DNA of 64,000 bases from Lentibacillus amyloliquefaciens (lineage in GTDB: Bacteria; Bacillota; Bacilli; Bacillales; Amphibacillaceae): the NCBI RefSeq assembly GCF_001307805.1, contig NZ_CP013862.1, forward strand, positions 372,001 through 436,000, read 5' to 3'. Shown here in pieces: positions 9,069-20,126 of the stretch. Every line of letters begins with the position of its first letter. Position 1 is the first letter of the stretch. The position numbers were made by a program, and so were the translations under genes. The notes under the pieces are model-generated. The model was not told the DNA's origin, made no database searches, and saw only the letters and a program-made list of their open reading frames with translations.

Positions 9069-9962
9069 TTGGAAAAGGTGCGTAAACGTCTGATTCATAT
9101 CCATCGATGCCGCGGTATAACCCGCAGAACGATTCGCAAATTTATTCACTATGACCCCACGCTTAAAAGCATCTATAGCCTTAACGCTTCGGAAATCGGC
9201 CAATTCTTTTCTCTTGCCCCGAATAAAGCTTCTTTATTTTATTCAGATCTCCGGGCTCCCGCATTAAAGGTCAAAATACAGCATGATATGAAAACGTTCG
9301 ACATCATAACGGCAGTTGACGGTATCTATCCCAGTGTGTTAAAAACTATTAAAGATAAGCCATTGGTGTTGTATGCCTTAGGCAACCTGCATTTATTGAA
9401 AGAAAATCCGCTATTAAGTGTCATCGGAACAAGACGTCCATCACATGAAGCAATGCTTAAACTGAAAAAATATGTCTTGCCTTTGATTCAAAAAGATTGG
9501 ATAATTGTCAGTGGATTAGCAAAAGGCATTGACAGCTATGCACACCAGATGGCGATCAATAACAACGGAAAAACAATTGCTGTGATTGGAAGCGGATTCA
9601 GCCATGTTTATCCGCGGCAAAACATTCAGCTGTTCCATCAAATTGCCGCAAAAGGACTGCTGCTATCTGAATATCCCCCGGACACCCCACCGGAACGGTT
9701 TCATTTCCCGGAACGCAATCGAATCATCAGCGGTTTAAGTTTTGGCACATTTGTCATTGAAGCAACGGAAAAAAGCGGGACACTGATAACGGTGGATCAG
9801 GCACTTGACCAAGGAAGGGAAGTCTATGCTCTTCCCGGCTCACCTTTGTCACCGCACTCAACCGGATGTCACCAAATGATACAGGATGGGTCAAAACTGG
9901 TACAGGAGCCGGAAGACATTTTGGAGGACTGGGAAAGAATGGAACCAAATTGGGTCATATGA
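9069..9962 (+). CDS. dprA: DNA processing protein DprA (Smf)
   Basis: DprA loads RecA on incoming single-stranded DNA during natural transformation. The 297-aa protein has an N-terminal helix-hairpin region, then the Rossmann core with SVIGTRRPS (about 117-125), GLAKGIDSYAHQ, VIGSGFSHVYP, SEYPP and the family motif FPERNRIISGLS. TTG start, preceded by AAAGGTCGTG. It lies between sucCD and topA as in other Bacilli. Presence does not by itself show competence. Confidence 0.96.
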   Translation: MEKVRKRLIHIHRCRGITRRTIRKFIHYDPTLKSIYSLNASEIGQFFSLAPNKASLFYSDLRAPALKVKIQHDMKTFDIITAVDGIYPSVLKTIKDKPLVLYALGNLHLLKENPLLSVIGTRRPSHEAMLKLKKYVLPLIQKDWIIVSGLAKGIDSYAHQMAINNNGKTIAVIGSGFSHVYPRQNIQLFHQIAAKGLLLSEYPPDTPPERFHFPERNRIISGLSFGTFVIEATEKSGTLITVDQALDQGREVYALPGSPLSPHSTGCHQMIQDGSKLVQEPEDILEDWERMEPNWVI

Positions 9963-9985
9963 ATTACTTGAATTTCATAACATGT

Positions 9986-10014
9986 TTGACAAACACAATG
10001 TAACTCTTTAATAT
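9986..10014 (+). promoter_or_regulatory. Sigma-A promoter for topA
   Basis: TTGACA and TAATAT are separated by 17 bases, a near-consensus promoter about 50 bases before topA. Confidence 0.75.
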
Positions 10015-10066
10015 TAGTGAAGATTTCCAAGTCAATTTTTTGGATGCAATACTGGGAGGAAGCGAT

Positions 10067-12145
10067 ATGTCTGATTACCTGGTGATTGTGGAATCGCCGG
10101 CTAAAGCGAAAACAATCGAACGTTATTTAGGTAAAAAATATAAAGTTAAAGCATCGATGGGTCATGTCCGTGATTTGCCGAAAAGTCAAACCGGTGTAGA
10201 TCCTGACGACTCTTTTAAACCAAAATACATTACAGTGCGCGGTAAAGGCGACGTTTTGAAAGATTTACGATCATCGGCTAAAAAGGCCAAAAAAGTTTAT
10301 CTGGCAGCTGACCCTGACCGTGAAGGCGAAGCAATTGCCTGGCATTTAGCTCATGCTTTAAATATTGACGAAGATTCAGAGTGCAGAGTGGTTTTCAATG
10401 AAATTACAAAAGATGCGATTAAAGAATCGTTTAAACACCCGCGGTCCATTGACCACGATCTCGTGGATGCGCAGCAAGCCAGGCGTATCCTCGATCGTCT
10501 TGTCGGGTATAAAATCAGCCCTTTACTATGGAAAAAAGTCAAACGGGGTCTTAGTGCCGGGAGAGTTCAGTCCGTAGCTGTCAAGGTGATCATTGACCGT
10601 GAAAAAGAAATTCAGAATTTCAAACCTGAAGAATATTGGTCTATTGACGCTCAATTTCAAAAAGATGATGACAGTTTTGAAGGATCTTTTTATGGAATTG
10701 ACGGGAAAAAACAAGAGCTGAAATCTGAAGAGGATGTCAAAGCGGTTACGGAAAAACTGGACGGCAAACAGTTCTCGATTGATAAAGTCAATAAACGTGA
10801 ACGGAAACGTAATCCTGCCAAACCATTCATTACGTCGTCACTTCAGCAGGAAGCCGCCCGGAAACTGAACTTCCGAGCTAAAAAAACCATGATGGTTGCC
10901 CAGCAGCTTTATGAAGGGATTGACCTTGGTAAGAAAGCCGGTGGCATAACCGGTCTCATAACATACATGCGTACGGATTCCACAAGGATTTCGGAGACTG
11001 CCAAACAGGAGACAAAAGGCTATATTGAAGAGAACTATGGGAAAAGCTATCTGGGGTTTTCCGGAAAAGCAAAAAAACAAGAAGGTGCTCAGGATGCCCA
11101 TGAAGCTGTAAGGCCGACTTCCATCATGCGCGATCCTAAGTCCCTAAAACCTGTTTTATCGCGTGATCAATACCGCCTTTATAAGCTTATCTGGGAGCGT
11201 TATCTGGCGAGTCAAATGGCGCCGGCTGTTATGGATACGATGACCGTCCATTTGCTGAATAATGGCGTTGAATTCAGGGCGACCGGGTCAAAAGTGAAAT
11301 TCAAAGGCTTCATGAAAGTATATGTAGAAGGCAGCGATGATAAGAAAAAGGATGAAAATAAATATTTACCTGACTTATCCGAGGGAATGACTGCACATGC
11401 TCAAGAGATCACCCCAAACCAGCACTTCACCCAACCGCCGCCAAGATATACCGAAGCGAGACTGGTCAGAACTATGGAAGAAAAGGGGATTGGGCGTCCT
11501 TCAACGTATGCACCGACTCTGGACACAATTCAGCGTCGTGGTTATGTTCAATTGGACAACAAACGATTTGTCCCTACGGAGCTTGGTGAAATTATTAACG
11601 ATATTCTGAAGGAATTTTTCCCTAAAATCATTGATATTGATTTTTCGGTCCAAATGGAAGAAGATTTGGACTCGGTTGAAGAAGGGAAAGCCGAATGGGT
11701 CAAAGTTCTGGATGACTTTTACGGTGACTTCCGAAAACGGCTGGAAAAAGCAGAACAGGAAATGGAAAAGATTGAGATAAGAGATGAGCCTGCCGGAATC
11801 ACATGTGAAAATTGCGGTCATGAAATGGTTTATAAAATGGGAAGATATGGTAAGTTTCTGGCTTGCTCCAATTTTCCAGAGTGCCGTAATACGAAACCGA
11901 TTTTGAAAAAAATAGGGGTTACATGTCCTAAATGCAAACAAGGTGACGTCGTTGAACGAAAATCGAAGAAGAATCGAAAATTTTATGGATGTGAACGTTA
12001 TCCTGAATGTGATTTTGTCTCATGGGATAAACCTATTTCAAGACCGTGTCCGAGATGTGATTCATTGCTTGTTGAAAAGAAAACTAAAAAAGAAACACGT
12101 GTACAATGCACGAATTGTGATTATAAAGAGAGTGCTGAAAACTGA
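10067..12145 (+). CDS. topA: DNA topoisomerase I
   Basis: This type IA topoisomerase relaxes negative supercoils. The 692-aa product has the Toprim domain at the N-terminus ([17 protein letters not shown], then [13 protein letters not shown]). The active-site Tyr lies in [14 protein letters not shown]. Three C-terminal zinc ribbons begin with CENCG, CPKC and CPRC, each closed by a second Cys pair. The start is the ATG after GGGAGGAAG; a longer frame adds nine residues without support. It has its own promoter and terminator, so it is a single-gene unit. Confidence 0.98.
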   Translation: MSDYLVIVESPAKAKTIERYLGKKYKVKASMGHVRDLPKSQTGVDPDDSFKPKYITVRGKGDVLKDLRSSAKKAKKVYLAADPDREGEAIAWHLAHALNIDEDSECRVVFNEITKDAIKESFKHPRSIDHDLVDAQQARRILDRLVGYKISPLLWKKVKRGLSAGRVQSVAVKVIIDREKEIQNFKPEEYWSIDAQFQKDDDSFEGSFYGIDGKKQELKSEEDVKAVTEKLDGKQFSIDKVNKRERKRNPAKPFITSSLQQEAARKLNFRAKKTMMVAQQLYEGIDLGKKAGGITGLITYMRTDSTRISETAKQETKGYIEENYGKSYLGFSGKAKKQEGAQDAHEAVRPTSIMRDPKSLKPVLSRDQYRLYKLIWERYLASQMAPAVMDTMTVHLLNNGVEFRATGSKVKFKGFMKVYVEGSDDKKKDENKYLPDLSEGMTAHAQEITPNQHFTQPPPRYTEARLVRTMEEKGIGRPSTYAPTLDTIQRRGYVQLDNKRFVPTELGEIINDILKEFFPKIIDIDFSVQMEEDLDSVEEGKAEWVKVLDDFYGDFRKRLEKAEQEMEKIEIRDEPAGITCENCGHEMVYKMGRYGKFLACSNFPECRNTKPILKKIGVTCPKCKQGDVVERKSKKNRKFYGCERYPECDFVSWDKPISRPCPRCDSLLVEKKTKKETRVQCTNCDYKESAEN

Positions 12146-12178
12146 CTGCCTGCATATAACAGGCAGTTTTCTTTTTGT
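12145..12178 (+). terminator. Intrinsic terminator after topA
   Basis: An 8-base stem (ACTGCCTG with CAGGCAGT) and a 7-base loop are followed by a T-rich tract. Confidence 0.8.
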
Positions 12179-12489
12179 TTGAACAGGGTATTGATTAAAG
12201 GACTTGAATTGAAATATGGCAGTTTTTTAACAATGTTTAATAGTTTTTTGATAATTCAATTCTTATGTATTGACTAACCAGATTGAAACAGATATAATTG
12301 CGCATTGGTAAGGTAATTTACTTGACAGTATCAATGAATACACTTGATATAGTTGGGCGATTAGGAGACTTTGCTCATTTTTTTCGAATGAATTGCGCTC
12401 ATTTCAGAATTTTGTTATTATTTAGTTAAGTTCATTGCTTTGGTATTGTTTTTATGGTATGCTTTACAAGCTTGTAACGAGGTGTGAAA
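12179..12489 (+). other. Intergenic gap where trmFO is found in relatives
   Basis: About 310 bases of AT-rich sequence carry no open frame of note. In B. subtilis the tRNA methyltransferase gene trmFO (gid) lies between topA and xerC; no trace of it is recognisable here. The only feature I see is the xerC promoter at the right end. Confidence 0.6.
12435..12463 (+). promoter_or_regulatory. Promoter for xerC-hslVU-codY
   Basis: TTGCTT and TATGCT are separated by 17 bases, with a TG extension before the -10. It lies about 25 bases before the xerC start. Confidence 0.6.
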
Positions 12490-13434
12490 TTGAGTAATTT
12501 TACTGAGCAAAGCAAGGCATTCAAAATGTTTTTGCAAGTTGAAAAAAATGCTTCGCCATATACCGTTCAAAGTTATATGGATGATTTGGAAGACTTTAAT
12601 TTATTTTTAATTCAAGAAAATATCAGCAACCTGAAAGATGTTGATTACCGTACAATCCGTGTCTATCTGACAAGGCTATATGAGAAAAAACTGGGGAGAC
12701 GGTCTGTTTCACGGAAAATATCCAGTCTGAAAAGTTTTTACCGATATATGGAACAAAATGACCTTGTGGCAGATAACCCATTTATCTATATCAGCCTGCC
12801 AAAAGCTGCTAAGCCCATACCAGGGTTTCTTTATACGGAAGAATTGGAAAAATTGTTTGAGATAAATGATTTAGATGATCCGATTGGGCAGCGGAATCAA
12901 GCATTAATTGAAACACTTTATGCCACGGGGATTCGTGTGAGTGAATGTCAGCGGATGGAAATTAAAGATATTGATTTTTCGATCAGTACTATGTTCATTC
13001 GAGGGAAGGGCAATAAGGAACGCTATGTCCCGTTTGGCCGCTTTGCAGAAGTTGCACTCGAAATGTACATAAATAATGGAAGAAGAAAATTGCGGGAAAA
13101 ATCACCAGCTGCAACAAATGCTATTTTTTTGAATGCCAGAGGCGGACCATTGACTGCCAGAGGGATGCGGCTGATTTTAAATAAAATGGTTGAAAAAGCT
13201 GCTTTGACAGTTCATGTCCACCCGCATAAACTGCGTCACACTTTTGCAACGCATATGCTGAACGAAGGGGCTGATCTCCGGACGGTTCAGGAATTGCTGG
13301 GGCATGAGAATTTATCTTCGACGCAGATATATACACATGTCACCAAAGACCGTTTGCGTCATGTATATATGAATAGTCATCCACGTGCTAAGAGTGATTT
13401 CTTCTTAAAGAGAGGTGATGAAAGTGACAACTGA
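12490..13434 (+). CDS. xerC: Tyrosine recombinase XerC (CodV)
   Basis: With XerD it resolves chromosome dimers at dif. The 314-aa protein has an N-terminal SAM-like core-binding domain (about 1-90) and a catalytic domain. The catalytic residues are Arg in [10 protein letters not shown], His-Arg in [11 protein letters not shown], His in LGHENLSS and Tyr in TQIYTHV. The start is a TTG placed five bases after GAGGTG; an upstream GTG overlaps that ribosome binding site. Its 3' end overlaps hslV. The order xerC-hslV-hslU-codY matches the cod operon of B. subtilis. Confidence 0.95.
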   Translation: MSNFTEQSKAFKMFLQVEKNASPYTVQSYMDDLEDFNLFLIQENISNLKDVDYRTIRVYLTRLYEKKLGRRSVSRKISSLKSFYRYMEQNDLVADNPFIYISLPKAAKPIPGFLYTEELEKLFEINDLDDPIGQRNQALIETLYATGIRVSECQRMEIKDIDFSISTMFIRGKGNKERYVPFGRFAEVALEMYINNGRRKLREKSPAATNAIFLNARGGPLTARGMRLILNKMVEKAALTVHVHPHKLRHTFATHMLNEGADLRTVQELLGHENLSSTQIYTHVTKDRLRHVYMNSHPRAKSDFFLKRGDESDN

Positions 13435-13972
13435 GATGCATGCCACGACAATCTTTGCCCTCAGGCATGGTGGTCAATGTGCCATGAGCGGTGACGGGCA
13501 AGTGACAATGGGCGATGCTGTTGTTATGAAACATAATGCCAGGAAAGTCCGAGTGCTATACCAGGGGCAGGTGCTCGCCGGGTTTGCAGGTTCTGTTGCA
13601 GACGCCTTTACGTTGTTTGAAAAATTCGAAGGGAAACTTGAGGCTTTTGATGGCAACCTGGCAAGAGCTGCGGTTGAATTGGCAAAAGAATGGCGGAGTG
13701 ATAAAGTTTTGCGGAAACTTGAAGCATTGCTTATCGTTATGAATAAGGATAAGATGTTTCTGGTATCAGGAACCGGTGAGGTCATTGAGCCTGATGATGG
13801 CATTCTCGCAATTGGTTCAGGAGGAAACTATGCTTTGAGTGCCGGCAGGGCGTTAGTGAGACATGCAGACGGATTGACAGCTAAGGAGATAGCTCAAACA
13901 GCATTGGAAATTGCCAGTGAAGTCTGTGTCTATACGAATGACCATATTACCCTGGAGGTACTTGATGAATAA
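13424..13972 (+). CDS. hslV: ATP-dependent protease subunit HslV (ClpQ/CodW)
   Basis: This is the peptidase ring of the HslVU (ClpYQ) protease. The 182-aa product has the proteasome-beta-like core ([53 protein letters not shown]). As in B. subtilis CodW, a short extension precedes the TTIFA position, which is the N-terminal threonine in E. coli HslV. I chose the GTG after AGAGGTG; two starts lie 6 and 9 bases upstream. The beginning overlaps the end of xerC, giving translational coupling. Confidence 0.93.
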   Translation: MTTEMHATTIFALRHGGQCAMSGDGQVTMGDAVVMKHNARKVRVLYQGQVLAGFAGSVADAFTLFEKFEGKLEAFDGNLARAAVELAKEWRSDKVLRKLEALLIVMNKDKMFLVSGTGEVIEPDDGILAIGSGGNYALSAGRALVRHADGLTAKEIAQTALEIASEVCVYTNDHITLEVLDE

Positions 13973-13987
13973 GGAGGCCTTGTTTGA

Positions 13988-15394
13988 ATGGGAATTGACT
14001 ATACTCCAAAACAAATCGTAAATCAGCTGGATCAATATATAGTCGGTCAGGCCGACGCAAAAAAATCGGTCGCTGTAGCACTAAGAAACAGGTACCGCCG
14101 GAATAAACTTGACGACAAGATAAAAGATGAGATTGTCCCGAAGAACATTCTGATGATCGGTCCGACTGGTGTCGGCAAGACGGAAATTGCACGGCGACTT
14201 GCAAACTTGGTCGGTGCGCCTTTTGTCAAAGTGGAAGCCACCAAGTTTACCGAAGTCGGTTATGTTGGACGTGATGTTGAGTCGATGGTTCGTGATTTGG
14301 TTGAAATGGCCTTGCGAAAGGTAAAAGAAGAAAAAATGAATGAAGTGAAAGACCGTGCGGAAAAGGAAGCAAACAGGAAACTCGTAGAACTGCTCGTGCC
14401 ACAGGCTAAAAAACAGAACAATAATAACAATATGAAGAACCCATTCGAGATGTTATTTGCCGGACAGGAAAATAATGATGACGACGACAATGATTCTTCT
14501 CCCAAAGATGAAGAAATCCGCAATAAGCGCAAACGGGTGGAGCATCAACTGGAATTGGGCGAATTGGAAGATAGTATCGTAACGGTTGAAATTGAAGAGC
14601 AATCATCATCAATGTTCGATATGCTGCAAGGATCCGGGATGGAGCAGATGGGAATGAACATGCAGGATGCTCTCGGTCAATTCATGCCGAAGAAAACAAA
14701 GAAGCGTAAACTTCCTGTTTCTGAAGCCCGGAAAGTGCTGGCCACTCAGGAAGCTCAAAAGCTTGTCGACATGGATGAAGCAGCTCAAGAGGCCGTTAAC
14801 CGTGCAGAGCAGTCGGGGATTCTTTTCATCGATGAAATCGATAAAGTCTCCGGCAAACAGGACAATCAGACGAATGTCTCAAGAGAAGGCGTACAGCGGG
14901 ATATTCTGCCAATTGTGGAAGGCTCGACGGTCGTCACAAAGCATGGCCCCGTGAAGACAGACCATATGCTGTTTATTGCAGCCGGTGCATTTCACAATGC
15001 GAAGCCCTCTGATTTAATACCTGAACTTCAGGGTAGATTCCCTATAAGGGTTGAATTAGGGAAATTGGCTGTTGAAGATTTCAAACGGATTCTGATGGAA
15101 CCTTCAAATGCTTTATTGAAACAATATTCAGCATTATTAAAAACAGAAGGTATAAATGTAAAGTTTACAGACAATGCTGTAAATAGATTGGCAGAAATTG
15201 CCTTACAGGTGAATCAGGAGACGGACAATATCGGTGCAAGAAGACTGCATACGATATTGGAAAAACTGCTGGAAGATTTATCATTTGAAGCACCGGATGT
15301 TAATATGGAAACGATTGAAATTACAGATGATTATGTTGATAAGAAGTTAAGCAATATTATTAAAAACAAAGACTTAAGTCAGTTTATTCTTTAA
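13988..15394 (+). CDS. hslU: HslU ATPase (ClpY/CodX)
   Basis: This AAA+ unfoldase feeds substrates to HslV. The 468-aa product has Walker A in GPTGVGKTE (about 57-65), a long charged I-domain insertion (about 110-240, rich in Asn, Asp, Glu and Lys), Walker B in ILFIDEIDK, and a C-terminal sensor-2 region with GARRLHT. It ends in the conserved hydrophobic tail DLSQFIL, which docks into HslV. AAGGAGG precedes the ATG, 15 bases after hslV. Confidence 0.97.
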   Translation: MGIDYTPKQIVNQLDQYIVGQADAKKSVAVALRNRYRRNKLDDKIKDEIVPKNILMIGPTGVGKTEIARRLANLVGAPFVKVEATKFTEVGYVGRDVESMVRDLVEMALRKVKEEKMNEVKDRAEKEANRKLVELLVPQAKKQNNNNNMKNPFEMLFAGQENNDDDDNDSSPKDEEIRNKRKRVEHQLELGELEDSIVTVEIEEQSSSMFDMLQGSGMEQMGMNMQDALGQFMPKKTKKRKLPVSEARKVLATQEAQKLVDMDEAAQEAVNRAEQSGILFIDEIDKVSGKQDNQTNVSREGVQRDILPIVEGSTVVTKHGPVKTDHMLFIAAGAFHNAKPSDLIPELQGRFPIRVELGKLAVEDFKRILMEPSNALLKQYSALLKTEGINVKFTDNAVNRLAEIALQVNQETDNIGARRLHTILEKLLEDLSFEAPDVNMETIEITDDYVDKKLSNIIKNKDLSQFIL

Positions 15395-15418
15395 ACTGAC
15401 TGAAATGGAGGCTATAAA

Positions 15419-16198
15419 ATGGAACTTTTAGAACGCGCACGAAAAATTAATGCAATGCTGCAAAAAACAACAGGAAAATCAGTGAATTTTAATGACATGT
15501 CGGCAACGCTGAGAGATGTCATCAAGGGTAATGTGTTTATTGTCAGCAGACGGGGTAAATTATTGGGTTATGCTATTAATCAGGAAATTGAAAATGAACG
15601 CATGAAATCTATGCTGGAAGAAAGACAATTTCCTGAAGAATACACGCAAGGTTTGTTTAATATTTTTGAAACAACAGCCAATCTTGATATCGACAGTCCA
15701 TTTACCGCTTTTCCGGTAGAGAATCGTGAATTATTCAAAAATGGCTTAACGACCATTGTTCCAATCATCGGTGGGGGAGAACGTCTTGGCACATTGGTGT
15801 TGGGCAAGCTGTCTGAGAGTTTCAATGATGATGACCTTCTGCTCGGAGAATACGGTGCAACCGTCGTTGGCATGGAAATTTTGCATGGAAAAACGGAAGA
15901 AATTGAAGTGGAAGCCAGGAGTAAAGCGGTAGTACAAATGGCCATCAGTTCACTTTCCTACAGTGAGCTTGAAGCAATTGACCATATTTTCGAAGAGCTG
16001 AATGGAAAAGAAGGATTGCTGGTTGCCAGTAAAATTGCTGACAGAGTCGGCATTACCAGATCAGTTATCGTTAATGCACTGCGCAAACTTGAAAGCGCCG
16101 GGGTAATTGAATCCCGCTCACTCGGAATGAAAGGAACTTACATTAAAGTATTGAACGATAAGTTCCTGGTTGAATTGGAAAAATTACGCTCCAGGTAA
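15419..16198 (+). CDS. codY: GTP-sensing global regulator CodY
   Basis: CodY represses genes for nutrient scavenging, competence and sporulation when GTP and branched-chain amino acids are plentiful. The 259-aa product has the N-terminal GAF domain (about 1-150) and a C-terminal winged helix-turn-helix ([15 protein letters not shown], then [18 protein letters not shown]). GGAGG precedes the ATG, 24 bases after hslU. It is the last gene of the xerC operon and is followed by a strong terminator. Confidence 0.98.
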   Translation: MELLERARKINAMLQKTTGKSVNFNDMSATLRDVIKGNVFIVSRRGKLLGYAINQEIENERMKSMLEERQFPEEYTQGLFNIFETTANLDIDSPFTAFPVENRELFKNGLTTIVPIIGGGERLGTLVLGKLSESFNDDDLLLGEYGATVVGMEILHGKTEEIEVEARSKAVVQMAISSLSYSELEAIDHIFEELNGKEGLLVASKIADRVGITRSVIVNALRKLESAGVIESRSLGMKGTYIKVLNDKFLVELEKLRSR

Positions 16199-16215
16199 TT
16201 GAACCATATCTATTG

Positions 16216-16246
16216 AAAAAACGGCTGTCCCGAACAGCCGTTTTTT
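16216..16246 (+). terminator. Intrinsic terminator after codY
   Basis: AACGGCTG pairs with CAGCCGTT (7-base loop) inside an A-run/T-run pair, ending in six Ts. Confidence 0.9.
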
Positions 16247-16644
16247 ATGGAAAATTTTTATGTGAATCTAATCATGAAAATTGAAATTTCTTAACTGAAC
16301 GAAATTAAAGATGAAAATCGCCGGCTCGAAAAACGACCTATCCCTGAAGGTATAGGGATAAAAGAGATTGCACGACAATTGAACTGTGGAAAACCAAAGC
16401 AGAGCTAATTGTAAAAATTAATAAGAAAGCTGATAATAAGGCTTGATTGGTCATGATTGTTGTGATATATTTACTTTTGGTGTAAGACTGTGTTTGCAAC
16501 AAAATGTGAACATAAATACACACGCTTCGTGATTTGCATATCCGGTGCCACAACAAAAGCTGTTTCCAGTCAAAGGAATCATCACTGTGGTCATATGCAA
16601 AGATGACCTGAAGCGGAGGTAAAAACCATTAGGAGGAATTTTTT
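16247..16644 (+). other. codY-rpsB gap without flagellar operon; possible transposase scrap
   Basis: In B. subtilis the roughly 30-gene fla/che operon sits between codY and rpsB; here only about 400 bases remain. A short open stretch at about 16295-16405 reads NEIKDENRRLEKRP and GIKEIARQLNCGKP, which looks like a helix-turn-helix piece of a transposase, but it is too short to name. The rest is the rpsB promoter and leader. Confidence 0.5.
16443..16471 (+). promoter_or_regulatory. Promoter for rpsB-tsf
   Basis: TTGATT and TATATT are separated by 17 bases, followed by about 170 bases of untranslated leader. A long leader is common for rpsB in Firmicutes; I did not recognise a specific structured motif. 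Confidence 0.6.
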
Positions 16645-17409
16645 ATGTCAGTTATTTCAATGAAACAATTGCTGGAAGCTGGTGTGCATTTTGGACATCA
16701 GACCCGCCGCTGGAATCCGAAGATGAAAAAATACATCTTCACGGAGCGGAATGGCATTTATATCATCGACTTGCAAAAAACCGTGAAAAAAGTTGATGAA
16801 GCGTACAATTATGTAAAAGATATTGCTGCAAATGGCGGCTCTGTTCTTTTCGTGGGCACAAAGAAACAGGCCCAGGATTCAGTTCGTGATGAAGCAACAC
16901 GTTCCGGAATGTTTTACGTTAACCAGCGCTGGTTAGGTGGAACACTAACAAATTTCCAGACAATCCGCACACGAATCAACCGTCTGAAAGATATTGAGCG
17001 TATGGAAGAAGACGGCACATTTGATGTACTGCCGAAAAAAGAGGTTGTCGGTCTATTGAAAGAAAAAGATCGTCTTGTCAAATTCCTTGGCGGTATCAAA
17101 GAAATGAATAAAATTCCTGATGCAATGTTTGTAATAGACCCTCGTAAAGAGCGTATCGCAATTGCTGAGGCGCATAAATTGAACATCCCGATCATTGCAA
17201 TGGTTGATACGAACTGCGATCCGGATGAAATCGATTATGTTATTCCGGCAAATGACGACGCAATTCGTGCTGTTAAATTGATGACGTCCAAAATGGCGGA
17301 TGCTATCTTGGAAGTTAAGCAAGGCGAAGAGACTGAAGAAGTACAGGCAGAGGAAGAACAGTCTGATGAAGAAACGGTTGCTGCAGAAACCGAAACAAAT
17401 AATGAGTAA
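16645..17409 (+). CDS. rpsB: 30S ribosomal protein S2
   Basis: S2 joins the small subunit late and is needed for S1 or mRNA binding. The 254-aa product begins with [22 protein letters not shown]. It contains [15 protein letters not shown] (about 92-106), [13 protein letters not shown] and [14 protein letters not shown], and ends in an acidic tail rich in Glu. A strong TAGGAGG precedes the ATG. It is followed by tsf after an attenuator-like hairpin. Confidence 0.98.
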   Translation: MSVISMKQLLEAGVHFGHQTRRWNPKMKKYIFTERNGIYIIDLQKTVKKVDEAYNYVKDIAANGGSVLFVGTKKQAQDSVRDEATRSGMFYVNQRWLGGTLTNFQTIRTRINRLKDIERMEEDGTFDVLPKKEVVGLLKEKDRLVKFLGGIKEMNKIPDAMFVIDPRKERIAIAEAHKLNIPIIAMVDTNCDPDEIDYVIPANDDAIRAVKLMTSKMADAILEVKQGEETEEVQAEEEQSDEETVAAETETNNE

Positions 17410-17422
17410 TTTTTAAAAGGAC

Positions 17423-17462
17423 AGGTGATAAGAGGATATGAGCCTTTTATCACCTTTTTTTT
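17423..17462 (+). terminator. Terminator/attenuator between rpsB and tsf
   Basis: A 13-base stem (AGGTGATAAGAGG with CCTTTTATCACCT, one wobble) and a 7-base loop are followed by eight Ts. As tsf has no evident promoter of its own, this probably sets the S2:EF-Ts ratio by partial termination. Confidence 0.8.
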
Positions 17463-17503
17463 CAAGGTGAGAACGGATATACTTTTAAGGAGGATTATTC
17501 ACT

Positions 17504-18388
17504 ATGGCGATTACCGCAAAATTAGTTAAAGAGCTTCGTGAAACAACCGGTGCCGGTATGATGGATTGTAAAAAAGCACTTCAGGAAACTGAAGGTGATA
17601 TGGATAAGGCGGTTGAATTCCTGCGTAAAAAAGGAATGGCGAAAGCTGCGAAAAAAGCTAACCGTATTGCTGCTGAAGGTTTGGCTCATATAGAGGTTGA
17701 CGGGAATACAGCAGTGCTTTTGGAAGTAAACTGTGAAACAGACTTTGTCACAAAAAATGATCAGTTCAAACAACTTCTTGATGAATTAGGCAGCCATCTT
17801 GTTAAGCAAAAACCTGAGACAGTTGATGAAGCTTTGGCCCAGCCGATTCACGGCGATGGTGACACAGTTGAAAATTATATCAATGCAACAGTTGGCAAAA
17901 TCGGAGAAAAAATCTCACTCCGTCGTTTCGCATTGATGAATAAAACAGACAGCGACGCATTCGGTGCTTATCTTCATATGGGCGGATCAATCGGTGCTCT
18001 GGTCCTGCTGGAAGGTACAACTGATGAAGAACTTGCTAAAGACATTGCCATGCATGCGGCGGCCGTCAGCCCTCGTTATGTTTCAAGAGATGAAGTTCCG
18101 GAAGAAGAAGTTAACAGTGAACGTGAAGTCCTGAAGACCCAGGCACTGAATGAAGGAAAGCCCGAGCATATTGTCGAAAAAATGGTTGAAGGCCGTTTAG
18201 GTAAATTCTATGAAGAGATTTGCCTGCTTGAACAGGATTTTGTTAAAGACCCTGATCAAAAGGTGAAAAAGTTTGTATCTGACAAAGGTGCAGAAGTCAA
18301 AACATTTGCCCGCTATGCTGTCGGTGAAGGAATGGAAAAACGTGAAGAAAACTTCGCCGAAGAAGTCAAGAATCAAATGAATAAATAA
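17504..18388 (+). CDS. tsf: Elongation factor Ts
   Basis: EF-Ts exchanges GDP for GTP on EF-Tu. The 294-aa product has the N-terminal UBA-like domain ([20 protein letters not shown]) and the first-core signature [15 protein letters not shown] (about 74-88). The second core includes [12 protein letters not shown], and [18 protein letters not shown] follows. AAGGAGG precedes the ATG. Confidence 0.98.
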   Translation: MAITAKLVKELRETTGAGMMDCKKALQETEGDMDKAVEFLRKKGMAKAAKKANRIAAEGLAHIEVDGNTAVLLEVNCETDFVTKNDQFKQLLDELGSHLVKQKPETVDEALAQPIHGDGDTVENYINATVGKIGEKISLRRFALMNKTDSDAFGAYLHMGGSIGALVLLEGTTDEELAKDIAMHAAAVSPRYVSRDEVPEEEVNSEREVLKTQALNEGKPEHIVEKMVEGRLGKFYEEICLLEQDFVKDPDQKVKKFVSDKGAEVKTFARYAVGEGMEKREENFAEEVKNQMNK

Positions 18389-18529
18389 TGGCACAGGTTG
18401 TAATGGGGAACGCGCAAGGTGGTTCCCTATTTCACTAATACATGATATAAAACAGTGAAAAAACCCTTTACTGAGCGAAGTTCACTTTTATTGAATATTT
18501 AATATTCTATAATTCTGATGGAGGTAATC

Positions 18530-19252
18530 ATGACAACAGCTCGATACCGTAGAATTGTGTTAAAATTAAGTGGCGAAGCATTAAGTGGCGAACAAGGTTA
18601 TGGAATTGAACCACAAGTGATTCAATCGGTTGCATCGCAGATTAAAGAGGTTGCCGAGCTGGGAGTGGAAGTGGCTGTCGTCGTCGGCGGCGGAAATATA
18701 TGGCGCGGCAAAGTCGGCAGTGAGATGGGAATGGATCGTGCCACTGCAGACTATATGGGGATGCTGGCAACGATTATGAATTCCCTGGCGCTCCAGGATA
18801 GTCTGGAGAATAATGGCATACCGACTCGTGTACAGACTTCAATTGAAATGCGGCAGGTAGCTGAGCCCTATATAAGAAGAAAGGCAATACGACATCTCGA
18901 AAAAAAGCGTGTTGTCATTTTTGCTGCCGGAACCGGAAATCCTTATTTTTCAACCGATACCACAGCGGCGTTGCGGGCTGCTGAAATTGAAGCTGAAGTT
19001 ATTTTAATGGCTAAAAATAATGTCGATGGTGTTTATTCCGACGATCCAAAAGTCAATAATGAAGCAGAAAAATACACTGAGATCTCCTATATGCAAATGC
19101 TGAATGAGGGACTTGGTGTAATGGATTCAACTGCGTCTTCGTTATGCATGGATAACGATATAAGGTTAATCGTCTTTTCCATTACAGAAAAAGGCAACAT
19201 TAAACGTGTTGTTGAAGGCGATCCAATTGGTACAACGATAAGGGGGGACTGA
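18530..19252 (+). CDS. pyrH: Uridylate kinase
   Basis: PyrH phosphorylates UMP to UDP and is feedback-inhibited by UTP. The 240-aa amino-acid-kinase-fold protein has [15 protein letters not shown] (about 12-26), [22 protein letters not shown] and a C-terminal VVEGDPIGT. The start is the ATG after TGGAGG; four upstream codons have no support. frr follows three bases after its stop. Confidence 0.98.
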   Translation: MTTARYRRIVLKLSGEALSGEQGYGIEPQVIQSVASQIKEVAELGVEVAVVVGGGNIWRGKVGSEMGMDRATADYMGMLATIMNSLALQDSLENNGIPTRVQTSIEMRQVAEPYIRRKAIRHLEKKRVVIFAAGTGNPYFSTDTTAALRAAEIEAEVILMAKNNVDGVYSDDPKVNNEAEKYTEISYMQMLNEGLGVMDSTASSLCMDNDIRLIVFSITEKGNIKRVVEGDPIGTTIRGD

Positions 19253-19254
19253 TC

Positions 19255-19812
19255 ATGTCCGATCAAACCATAAAAGAAACACGAAGTAAAATGGAGCAAG
19301 CTGTCCAGGCTTTTTCCAAAAACCTGGCAACAATTCGGGCCGGACGCGCAAACCCGGCAATTTTAGACAGTGTTGTTGTTGACTATTATGGTGCTGCAAC
19401 ACCACTTAATCAATTGTCCACCGTTTCTGCACCTGAAGCAAGACTTCTGGTGATTACACCGTTTGACAAATCAGCTATAAACAATATTGAAAAAGGGATT
19501 CAAAAAGCTGATTTGGGCCTCTCGCCATCCAGTGATGGCAATGTTATTCGGATTAATATTCCGGCATTAACTGAAGAACGACGCAAAGAATTGGTGAAAG
19601 TTGTTGGCAAATATGCTGAAGAGGCACGTGTTCAAGTCAGAAACGTGCGGCGTGAGTCGAACGATCAGCTGAAGAAAGCCGAAAAAAATGGTGATTTGAC
19701 TGAAGATGACCTTAAGAAAGAACAGGAAAACGTTCAAAAGGAAACTGACAAGCACATTAACAAAATTGATACCCACGTCAAAGATAAAGAAAAAGAAATA
19801 TTGGAAGTTTAA
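19255..19812 (+). CDS. frr: Ribosome recycling factor
   Basis: RRF splits post-termination ribosomes together with EF-G. The 185-aa product shows the typical pattern: [37 protein letters not shown] and [16 protein letters not shown]. Its coiled C-terminal part has [16 protein letters not shown] and alternating Lys/Glu. GGGGGACTG precedes the ATG. It ends the pyrH-frr unit. Confidence 0.98.
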   Translation: MSDQTIKETRSKMEQAVQAFSKNLATIRAGRANPAILDSVVVDYYGAATPLNQLSTVSAPEARLLVITPFDKSAINNIEKGIQKADLGLSPSSDGNVIRINIPALTEERRKELVKVVGKYAEEARVQVRNVRRESNDQLKKAEKNGDLTEDDLKKEQENVQKETDKHINKIDTHVKDKEKEILEV

Positions 19813-19843
19813 GGATGAAGGTATAGTCAAATATGATGCTGTC

Positions 19844-19870
19844 GCCCTCTTGTCTAAGAGGGCTTTTGTT
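19844..19870 (+). terminator. Intrinsic terminator after frr
   Basis: A perfect 8-base stem (GCCCTCTT with AAGAGGGC) with a 4-base loop is followed by TTTTGTTT. Confidence 0.85.
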
Positions 19871-20012
19871 TCCATCAAAAAATACTTTCAGCAAATTATA
19901 ATGCAAGCAGGCAACTGCCGGATATTAACAACCTTAAAATATGAGAAAAACTTAAGATTGCAATCACAATCCAGGTTTTTCTGATATTTTAAGGCAAAAT
20001 ATTGACTGACAG

Positions 20013-20021
20013 TGATATAAT
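20013..20021 (+). promoter_or_regulatory. Extended -10 promoter for uppS-cdsA-rseP
   Basis: TGA followed by TATAAT lies about 105 bases before uppS. A TTGACT lies only 8 bases upstream of it, too close to serve as its -35. Confidence 0.45.
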
Positions 20022-20126
20022 GGTAACTCATCCTAATAGGATAATAATAGCGTATCACTCTGTGCTTGGCACGGAGTTAACAGTGAATGGTTGTTAGGCT
20101 TCACTAAAGGTATCGGAGGACAAATC

